Positions 5,846 through 10,773 of a DNA stretch of 10,773 nt are shown here, piece by piece. The number at the start of each line of letters is the position of its first letter. Position 1 is the stretch's first letter. A program made the translations under genes and the position numbers. The stretch is from Phyllobacteriaceae bacterium (lineage in GTDB: Bacteria; Pseudomonadota; Alphaproteobacteria; Rhizobiales; Devosiaceae): the NCBI GenBank assembly GCA_012799265.1, contig JAAZLP010000179.1:1-10773 (forward strand), given 5' to 3'. The notes below the pieces were generated by a model that was given only the letters and a program-made list of their open reading frames with translations, ran no database searches and was not told where the DNA came from.

Positions 5846-7360
5846 CTAGTGTTCGGCCGTTGCGACGTCCTCATCGCGGAAATTGCGCAGCGCAACCAGT
5901 ACTGCCAGCGAGAGCAGCGTAATGACACTCCCGGCGGCCAGCAGCACGCTCATATGCGCGGACGTAAAGGCAGTCCGCGCCGCCTCTGCCAGCGCAAGGC
6001 CATCATTGCCCAGCCGCTCAGCCACGATCATGGCCTCGCCGATCGACTGCATTGCCGCATCGCCAACCGCCCCTGCCAGTTCGGCCGGCACACGCAGCGC
6101 ATTGGTGAAACTGCTGGCCAGCAGGACACCGAAGATCGTGATGCCAAGCCCGGCCCCCAGTTCATAGCCAGTGCCTTCCAGCGCCCCTGCCGCGCCGGCC
6201 TTGTCTGCCGGTGCGCTGCTCATGATGGCGATGGACGATGCGGTCAGCCCCACACTGAGGAAGAAGCCAAGCGTCGCCATCAGCGTCGGCACCTGCCAGC
6301 CCGGATCATGGAAATCGCTGAGCCCAAGGCCAATAAGGCTGCCGGCAGAGATCAGCAGCGAGAGGAATGCGACCATCCGCAACCCCATCATCGCGACGAC
6401 AAAACCCGCAATCGGGCCACCCAGCGCCGAAGCGATGACCATCGGCATGAGGAAGAGCCCGGCCTGCAACGGGGACTTGCCGACGACGAACTGCAATTCC
6501 TGCGCAATGGTCAGTTCGACCCCAGCCAGCGAACCCGACACCACCAGCGCCATGACAAAGCCCATGCTGATCGCCGGCTTGGTGAAGAGGCTGAGGTCGA
6601 GCATCGGCGTTGCGGACTTGAGCTGCAACCGACCAAACCAGGCGAGCAGCACCAGACCGACGATCAGAACCGCCAGCGTGGTAGTCACCGCCGCATCCGG
6701 CTTGAAGCCCGACTTGATCGCATAGACGGTCGAGATGAGGCCGGCGATGAGGATCACAGCCTGACCGATCTTCCATTCCGCCGTGGAAGAGGGCGCCCGC
6801 CGCGGCAGGGTGAAATAGGCCAGCGGCCAGACCACCATCATCACGGGCACATTGATGAGGAACACCGAACCCCACCAGAAATGCTCCAGCAGCGCACCGC
6901 CCACCAGCGGTCCGATGGCAGCACCCGCAGCACCAATCGTGCCCCAGAGGCCCAGGGCAATGCCGCGCTCCTTGGGATCGTCAAAAATCTGGCGGATGAT
7001 CGCCAGCACGTTGGGCATGATCATCGAGGCGCCAATGGCGAGGAACACCCGCGCGCCGATAAGCATGGCCGCACTGGGGGCAAAAGCGGCGGCGACTGAG
7101 GCGGCCAGAAAGACGAGAAGGCCGGTCAGCAGCATTTTGCGATTGCCGATGCGATCGGCCAATGTGCCCATGGGCACCAACAGGCCCGCCATCAGCAGCG
7201 GATAGATATCGATGATCCAGAGGATTTCCGTGCCGCTCGCATTCAGCGCCAGCGTCAGCGATGGCACCGCAATGTGCAGAATGGTCATGTCGATGACCAC
7301 GGGTGTAAAGGCCAGCATGACAGCCAGCAGGATGAGCCAGCGATTGGCGGGGCGGGACAC
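5846..7360 (-). CDS. MFS drug exporter, DHA2 family (QacA/SmvA-like)
   Basis: A proton-driven inner-membrane exporter of 504 residues, the size and hydrophobic pattern expected of 14-segment DHA2 proteins. Visible motifs are DMTILHIAVP in segment 1 with D24 (the QacA/SmvA form of motif D1), the LWIIDIYPL helix 2 start, motif A in GTLADRIGNRK (D69, R74, K75), and motif C in AAIGPLVGGALLEHFWW. Likely substrates are cationic biocides or dyes; this is family inference. Start: GTG 7360 has AGGAG 9 bases upstream (5' edge of the site at 7374). The frame stays open to 7459, but those extra 33 residues read back through the promoter region and are not membrane-like. It is divergent from tetR, which is its probable repressor. 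Confidence 0.92.
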   Translation of the reverse strand: MSRPANRWLILLAVMLAFTPVVIDMTILHIAVPSLTLALNASGTEILWIIDIYPLLMAGLLVPMGTLADRIGNRKMLLTGLLVFLAASVAAAFAPSAAMLIGARVFLAIGASMIMPNVLAIIRQIFDDPKERGIALGLWGTIGAAGAAIGPLVGGALLEHFWWGSVFLINVPVMMVVWPLAYFTLPRRAPSSTAEWKIGQAVILIAGLISTVYAIKSGFKPDAAVTTTLAVLIVGLVLLAWFGRLQLKSATPMLDLSLFTKPAISMGFVMALVVSGSLAGVELTIAQELQFVVGKSPLQAGLFLMPMVIASALGGPIAGFVVAMMGLRMVAFLSLLISAGSLIGLGLSDFHDPGWQVPTLMATLGFFLSVGLTASSIAIMSSAPADKAGAAGALEGTGYELGAGLGITIFGVLLASSFTNALRVPAELAGAVGDAAMQSIGEAMIVAERLGNDGLALAEAARTAFTSAHMSVLLAAGSVITLLSLAVLVALRNFRDEDVATAEH

Positions 7361-7404
7361 TACTTTCAACTCCTGGGACAGGCTGGACGAAACGAGTGGC
7401 TGCC

Positions 7405-7423
7405 TATATATCCGTCTGGACGG
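7405..7423. promoter_or_regulatory. Divergent promoter core with palindromic candidate TetR operator
   Basis: The perfect palindrome CCGTC-TG-GACGG (7412-7423) abuts TATATA (7405-7410) in the 80 bases between the two divergent start codons. On the - strand TATATA is a good -10 for the MFS gene, with the palindrome in the -35/-10 spacer, although the -35 there is poor. On the + strand TGGACG (7384-7389) and TATATC (7407-7412), 17 bases apart, could start tetR transcription within the palindrome. Occupancy by the TetR protein would therefore block both genes. No other strong palindrome is present in the gap. Confidence 0.6.
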
Positions 7424-7440
7424 TATGAAAAGGAAAATGC

Positions 7441-7983
7441 GTGGGACGACGTCCGACAATTGATTGTGATCAGATCCTGGATGCGGCAGAGCGCGTGGTG
7501 ATCCGCGAGGGCGCTGCGCAATTGACCATTGATGCGGTCGCCGCAGAGGCGGGCGTCAGCAAGGGCGGCGTGCTTTATAGCTTCGCCAGCAAGGACGCCC
7601 TGATCGACGCCCTTTATCGACGCATCCTGGCCAGCTTTGACGCCATTGCCGATCGCGTCATCGCCGAACTCGGTGACAGTCCGGAAAGCCGCATTCGCGG
7701 CCATGTTCTGGCCAATCTGGAAAACGCGGAAAGCGTCACCGAGCGCCTGATCGGGGTGATCGTCAATTTCATGCGCTCACCCGAATACCGCGCCGAAGCG
7801 AATGTCTATTACCGCGATCTCCTCGGTAAGCTCGACACCACCACTCCTTCAGGTAAGAAACTGCGCCTTGCCCTGCTCGCGGCCGAAGGCGCCTTCCTCC
7901 TGCGCGGCTTCGACTTCTATCCCGTCAGCGCCGCCGAATGGCGGGAGATACACGAAGACATCATGAACCTCCTGCTGCCCTGA
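7441..7983 (+). CDS. TetR/AcrR-family transcriptional repressor
   Basis: A 180-residue one-component regulator. The N-terminal TetR helix-turn-helix occupies about residues 8-55 (QILDAAERVV, LTIDAVAAEAGVSKGGVLYSFASKDALIDAL) with the typical GVSKGGVLYSFASK recognition segment at 38-51. The remaining helices (about 60-178, including LRLALLAAEGAFLLRGFDF) form the ligand-binding and dimer domain. Start: GTG 7441 has AAGGA 6 bases upstream (7430-7434). The ATG at 7425 is in another frame. It diverges from the QacA-like exporter across a palindromic site, so it probably represses the exporter and itself and is released by exporter substrates. It is convergent with the second MFS gene, which shows no copy of the palindrome upstream. 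Confidence 0.94.
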   Translation: MGRRPTIDCDQILDAAERVVIREGAAQLTIDAVAAEAGVSKGGVLYSFASKDALIDALYRRILASFDAIADRVIAELGDSPESRIRGHVLANLENAESVTERLIGVIVNFMRSPEYRAEANVYYRDLLGKLDTTTPSGKKLRLALLAAEGAFLLRGFDFYPVSAAEWREIHEDIMNLLLP

Positions 7984-7991
7984 AGCGATTT

Positions 7992-8013
7992 CGCTGCCCC
8001 CGAGGGGGCAGCG
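7992..8013. terminator. GC-rich hairpin between convergent tetR and MFS genes
   Basis: A perfect 10-bp inverted repeat (CGCTGCCCCC at 7992-8001, GGGGGCAGCG at 8004-8013) with only two bases between the arms fills most of the 32 bases between the tetR stop (7983) and the stop of the second MFS gene (8016). No T tract follows on either strand. It is placed where a shared terminator would be. A rho-dependent stop or an mRNA 3' end barrier is possible. Confidence 0.55.
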
Positions 8014-8015
8014 CC

Positions 8016-9596
8016 CTAGCCGTGATTGATGTTCTTGAGCGCCGGCAGGCGGAAGGTCGCGAGGAGGCCCACGCCGAGCACGGCGGCGGCGATGAGCGTT
8101 GTCAGCCTTGCGGCGTCAACCAGCGAAGCGCGAGCGGCCTCGATGACAGGCGCAGAAACACCCAAGCCCGCCAGTTCCGGAATGGATGCGCCGACCGAAT
8201 TGCGCACAAGCTCCAGTGCTGTCGCCCGGTCTGCAGTTGCAAGATCGCCAAGGCCATCCAGAGCCCCGCCGAAATTGACCGACAGCGTCGAGACCAGCAG
8301 CGTGCCGAGGACCGCAATGCCGAGCGCTGAGCCCAACTGACGGACCGTGCTCTGTAGCCCCGAGGCTTCCCCGCTCTGCTCCACCGGCACTTCGGCGAGG
8401 ATGACACTGGTCAGCTGCGCCGTGGCAAGGCCGACGCCCACGCCATAGAGGAAAAGCCACATGGCCAGTAGCCAGAAGGGCGAGCCGGCCGAGAAGCTGA
8501 GTCCCAGGCCTACGATGGCGACGATTTCGGTCGCGATACCGAGCTGCACCACGGTGCGCCCCCCGAGCCGCCGCCCGAGTTGCGGCGTGCCGCCGGAAAT
8601 AAGGAAGGTGCCGAGCGCGAGGAAGACGATGAGAAGGCCCGTTTCGAGCGCCGAATAGCCGAGCGCGCCCTGAACAAAGAGCGGCAGTGCGAAAAGCATG
8701 CCGAATTCCCCGAGCGCCACGACAAGTGCGGCGATGGACCCATAGCGGAAACTGCCGAGCCGGAAGAGGCTGAGATCGACGAGGACCGGCTTTCCGGCAT
8801 GACGGCGCTTCTTCTCGAGCAGGATGAAGCCAATGATGCAGAGGAGGCCCAGCGCAAAGGCGACCGGGACCGGCGAGATCGGCCAGCCGGGCGGCGTCAG
8901 CTCGGATGGCGCCCACCAGCCATAGCGCTGCGCCTCGATAAGCCCGAAGACAATGCTGCCGAGGCCGAGCACGGACAAGAGAATGCCCAGCGGGTCGAAT
9001 GCCCTTCGGCTGCCTTCGAGCCGGGTCTCCGGAACCAGCGAGAGCGTACCGAAGAACATGATCAGCACGACCGGGACATTGATGAGGAACGCCCAGTGCC
9101 AGCTGAAGGCGGTGGTGAGCCAGCCGCCGACCAGCGGGCCAAGCGCGGCCATGCCGCCAATGGTCGAGCCCCAGATGGCAAAGGCGATGCCGCGCTCGCG
9201 GCCGGTAAACATGGCGTTGAGCGTCGAGAGCGTCGCGGGCAGGATCATCGCTCCGCCGAAGCCTTGGAGGATGCGCGCGGCAATGAGCGCAAGACCATTG
9301 GGCGATACGGCCGCCAGCACGCTGGCAATGCCGAAAATCACCGTGCCGATCAGGAGGAGCCGCTTTCGCCCATGCATGTCGCCGAACCGGCCTGCGGTGA
9401 TGAGGAAGGCCGCAAAGACCAGCGAATAGACCGAATTGACCCATTCCGCGTCCGCCGCGGTCAGCCCCAGATCGCGGATCAACACCGGCAGCACCACCGT
9501 CACCACCGTGGCGTCCATGATGATGATGGAGACGGAGAGCGCGATGACCATCATCGCGAGCCATTTTCTGCGGCTGCTGGCAACAGGTTCGGTCAT
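8016..9596 (-). CDS. MFS transporter, DHA2 family (EmrB/QacA-type drug exporter)
   Basis: A 526-residue inner-membrane protein with the 14-helix DHA2 pattern. MDATVVTVVLP in helix 1 carries D28 (motif D1). WVNSVYSL opens helix 2, motif A is GRFGDMHGRKR (D73, R77, K78), LQGFGGAMILPATLS lies in helix 4, and motif C is ALGPLVGG. Helices 7-8 are separated by a longer polar loop than in the other exporter here, and sequence similarity between the two is only at motif level, so they are not a recent duplication. The substrate is unknown. The ATG at 9596 is the first candidate, but I see no ribosome binding site before it. It follows ribokinase on the same strand after 80 bases and may have its own promoter. 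No EmrA-type fusion protein is adjacent. Confidence 0.9.
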   Translation of the reverse strand: MTEPVASSRRKWLAMMVIALSVSIIIMDATVVTVVLPVLIRDLGLTAADAEWVNSVYSLVFAAFLITAGRFGDMHGRKRLLLIGTVIFGIASVLAAVSPNGLALIAARILQGFGGAMILPATLSTLNAMFTGRERGIAFAIWGSTIGGMAALGPLVGGWLTTAFSWHWAFLINVPVVLIMFFGTLSLVPETRLEGSRRAFDPLGILLSVLGLGSIVFGLIEAQRYGWWAPSELTPPGWPISPVPVAFALGLLCIIGFILLEKKRRHAGKPVLVDLSLFRLGSFRYGSIAALVVALGEFGMLFALPLFVQGALGYSALETGLLIVFLALGTFLISGGTPQLGRRLGGRTVVQLGIATEIVAIVGLGLSFSAGSPFWLLAMWLFLYGVGVGLATAQLTSVILAEVPVEQSGEASGLQSTVRQLGSALGIAVLGTLLVSTLSVNFGGALDGLGDLATADRATALELVRNSVGASIPELAGLGVSAPVIEAARASLVDAARLTTLIAAAVLGVGLLATFRLPALKNINHG

Positions 9597-9630
9597 GTCA
9601 AATACAATGCTGAAAGGCTTGGAAAGGAGC

Positions 9631-9656
9631 GTCGCCGGCCAGAATGGGCCGACGAC
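9631..9656 (-). other. Imperfect hairpin between ribokinase and the MFS gene
   Basis: Arms 9631-9640 (GTCGCCGGCC) and 9647-9656 (GGCCGACGAC) pair over 10 positions with one mismatch and a 6-base loop. It lies 20 bases after the ribokinase stop. Read on the - strand it is followed by GCTCCTTTCC rather than a clean T run, so it is at best a weak or partial terminator separating ribokinase from the transporter. Confidence 0.35.
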
Positions 9657-9676
9657 CAGGGCAATACGCGGCCGGG

Positions 9677-10573
9677 CTAGTGCCCGATCACCCCGTCGAC
9701 ATCGCCCTTCATGGGAATGGCGGGCTGCGCGCCGGGATTGAGGCAGGCAAGGCTGCCAGCCACCGCCGCGCGGCGCATCGCCGTTTCGAGATTGTGCCCG
9801 GCGTCGAGCGCTGCCGCGAGATAGCCGCAGAACGTATCGCCCGCGCCGACCGTATCGACCGGCTTCACACGGTGGGCCGGCACCGAGAGGGCGCCGTCCG
9901 GCGTGCGGGCCCGCGCGCCATCCGCGCCCAGGGTGACGACGATGGTGCGCCCGGTCTGGTTCACCCAGTCCTGCATGGCGGCATCGAGCTGCTCGATCGG
10001 ACGACCGGTCAGCAGCGAAAACTCGGTCTCATTGGCCACGACAATATCGGCCAGCGACGCCAGCTTTGCCGTATCGGGCAGGAAAGGCGCGGTATTGAGC
10101 ACGCTGCGCGCGCCCTTTTCGCGGGCAATTTCCAGCGCCCGCCGCGTCGCTGCCTGCGGCACTTCCTGCTGCAACAGCAGCGTGTCTCTGGGCGTCAGGT
10201 GCGTCAGGCCCTTTTCGGCATCTTCCGCGCTCACCGTGCCATTGGCGCCGGGCAGGATGGCGATGACATTCTCGCCCTCGGCGTCGACAAAGATCATGGC
10301 GATCCCCGTTGCCGCTTCTGCCTTGCGCATATGCGAAAGATCGACGCCGCCGTTTTTCAAAAGCTCCAGCGCCATATCGGCAAAGGCATCGTCGCCCACA
10401 GCCGACACATGCCGCACCTCGGCCCCGGCGCGCCGTGCCGCCAGCGCCTGATTGGCGCCCTTGCCGCCCGGTGCCATCGAAAAGGTGCCGCCGGCCACGG
10501 TTTCGCCGGGCTTGGGCAGGCGCGTCACCGTGCCGACCTGATCAAGATTGGTGGAGCCAAAAACGGTGATCAT
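9677..10573 (-). CDS. rbsK: Ribokinase (PfkB family sugar kinase)
   Basis: Phosphorylates D-ribose (or a related pentose) to ribose 5-phosphate with ATP in the cytoplasm. At 298 residues it is full length. PfkB signature 1 is GGKGANQALAARRAGA (36-51) and signature 2 is DTVGAGDTFCG (240-250), with catalytic base D246 and the GAGD anion hole. VANETE (179-184) is the conserved N-x-x-E area and GAQPAIP (281-287) is the ribokinase-type C-terminal ion/ATP motif. These support ribokinase over fructokinase, although sugar specificity is not proven. The ATG at 10573 shares ATGA with the stop of the upstream gene, which implies translational coupling. No ribose ABC transporter is in view. A nucleoside-ribose salvage role is possible if the upstream gene supplies ribose. 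Confidence 0.93.
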   Translation of the reverse strand: MITVFGSTNLDQVGTVTRLPKPGETVAGGTFSMAPGGKGANQALAARRAGAEVRHVSAVGDDAFADMALELLKNGGVDLSHMRKAEAATGIAMIFVDAEGENVIAILPGANGTVSAEDAEKGLTHLTPRDTLLLQQEVPQAATRRALEIAREKGARSVLNTAPFLPDTAKLASLADIVVANETEFSLLTGRPIEQLDAAMQDWVNQTGRTIVVTLGADGARARTPDGALSVPAHRVKPVDTVGAGDTFCGYLAAALDAGHNLETAMRRAAVAGSLACLNPGAQPAIPMKGDVDGVIGH

Positions 10574-10773
10574 GTCAGAATCTTCTCAATTGTGTTCCAG
10601 TTGCGCATCGTGTCGAGCACGCCCTTGCCCAGGCGGGCATAGAGCGGCTTCAGCACGGCTTCGACATGCTCTGTATAACGCCCATTCGGCTGGCGATAGG
10701 CGGCGATGTAAATCTCGCGCCTGTCGATGCGGACAATTTCCGTATCCCCGGGAAGGCTTTCAAGCGCCACATC
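10570..10773 (-). CDS. C-terminal fragment of an unrecognised protein, 5' end outside the window
   Basis: The last 67 codons of a - strand gene that continues past the right edge. The visible part is a mixed charged sequence without membrane segments, with LPGDTEIVRIDRREIYIAA, a central HVEAVLKPLYARLG and a final TMRNWNTIEKIL. I do not recognise the family. A GTG sits at 10770-10768, but reading stays open to the edge, no ribosome binding site can be seen, and GAT precedes it, so it is more likely internal than a start. The stop TGA (10572-10570) overlaps the ribokinase ATG by 4 bases, placing the two in one operon and suggesting a job in the same sugar or nucleoside pathway. Confidence 0.7.
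   Translation of the reverse strand, partial: DVALESLPGDTEIVRIDRREIYIAAYRQPNGRYTEHVEAVLKPLYARLGKGVLDTMRNWNTIEKILT

Noticed and set aside
5609..7099. 496-residue open frame on the + strand across the infC end and antisense to the first MFS gene
   Set aside because: Low-complexity His/Arg/Gln composition, it runs through the infC stop and a strong terminator, and the opposite strand encodes a clear transporter.
7361..7459. Upstream extension of the first MFS gene by 33 residues
   Set aside because: It would place coding sequence over the tetR/MFS promoter and operator, while GTG 7360 has AGGAG at correct spacing and starts right before the first membrane helix.
8116..9564. 482-residue open frame on the - strand, shifted relative to the second MFS gene
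   Set aside because: Arg/His/Ala-rich out-of-frame shadow; the MFS motifs A, C and D1 are in the other frame and uninterrupted, so there is no frameshift.
8580..9680. 366-residue open frame on the + strand antisense to the second MFS gene
   Set aside because: Highly charged, repetitive Glu/Arg/Asp composition typical of the complement of membrane-protein codons; no motif or ribosome binding site.
9644..10642. 332-residue open frame on the + strand antisense to ribokinase
   Set aside because: Both PfkB signatures on the opposite strand are intact, and the + strand product has no recognisable domain.

Overview
The window looks like ordinary chromosome from a GC-rich alphaproteobacterium, most likely a member of the Hyphomicrobiales (Rhizobiales) close to Devosia. 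This placement is inference. It rests on high GC with strong third-position GC bias, an FzlA-type GST-fold protein beside uppP (FzlA is an alphaproteobacterial division protein), and an infC whose N-terminus resembles rhizobial IF3. I see no insertion sequence, integrase, CRISPR array, rRNA, tRNA or phage gene, and no gene-free stretch above 300 bases.

Layout. A rho-independent terminator at 1-24 closes a + strand gene left of the window. uppP (31-843, -) runs towards it. Divergently, a tightly packed + strand cluster follows: fzlA-like (961-1641), queG (1638-2759), an atypical SDR (2759-3616) and a GNAT acetyltransferase (3613-4263). Each gene overlaps the next by 1-4 bases (TTGA, TGATG, ATGA), so the four are probably one translationally coupled operon. 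A short G/C-run palindrome separates them from a convergent alpha/beta hydrolase (4328-5092, -).

Divergent from the hydrolase is infC (translation initiation factor IF3). Its best start is a rare ATT codon at 5245, preceded by AAGGA. A strong bidirectional terminator at 5806-5831 closes infC and the convergent drug-efflux gene that follows.

The right half is a transport and regulation block. A QacA/SmvA-like MFS exporter (5846-7360, -) and a TetR-family regulator (7441-7983, +) diverge from an 80-base region holding a perfect palindromic candidate operator. A second, different DHA2-type MFS exporter (8016-9596, -) is convergent with tetR. Upstream of it on the - strand lie ribokinase (9677-10573) and the C-terminal end of an unrecognised gene that overlaps ribokinase by ATGA and leaves the window.

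How the genes work together: uppP (recycling of the undecaprenyl carrier) and fzlA (FtsZ filament curvature and constriction) both serve envelope growth and division. queG (tRNA queuosine) and infC serve translation. The tetR/MFS pair is a self-contained inducible efflux module. I did not find a clearly new system. The most notable points are the ATT-initiated infC, the FzlA-like protein with a degenerate glutathione site, and the tetR/MFS operator.
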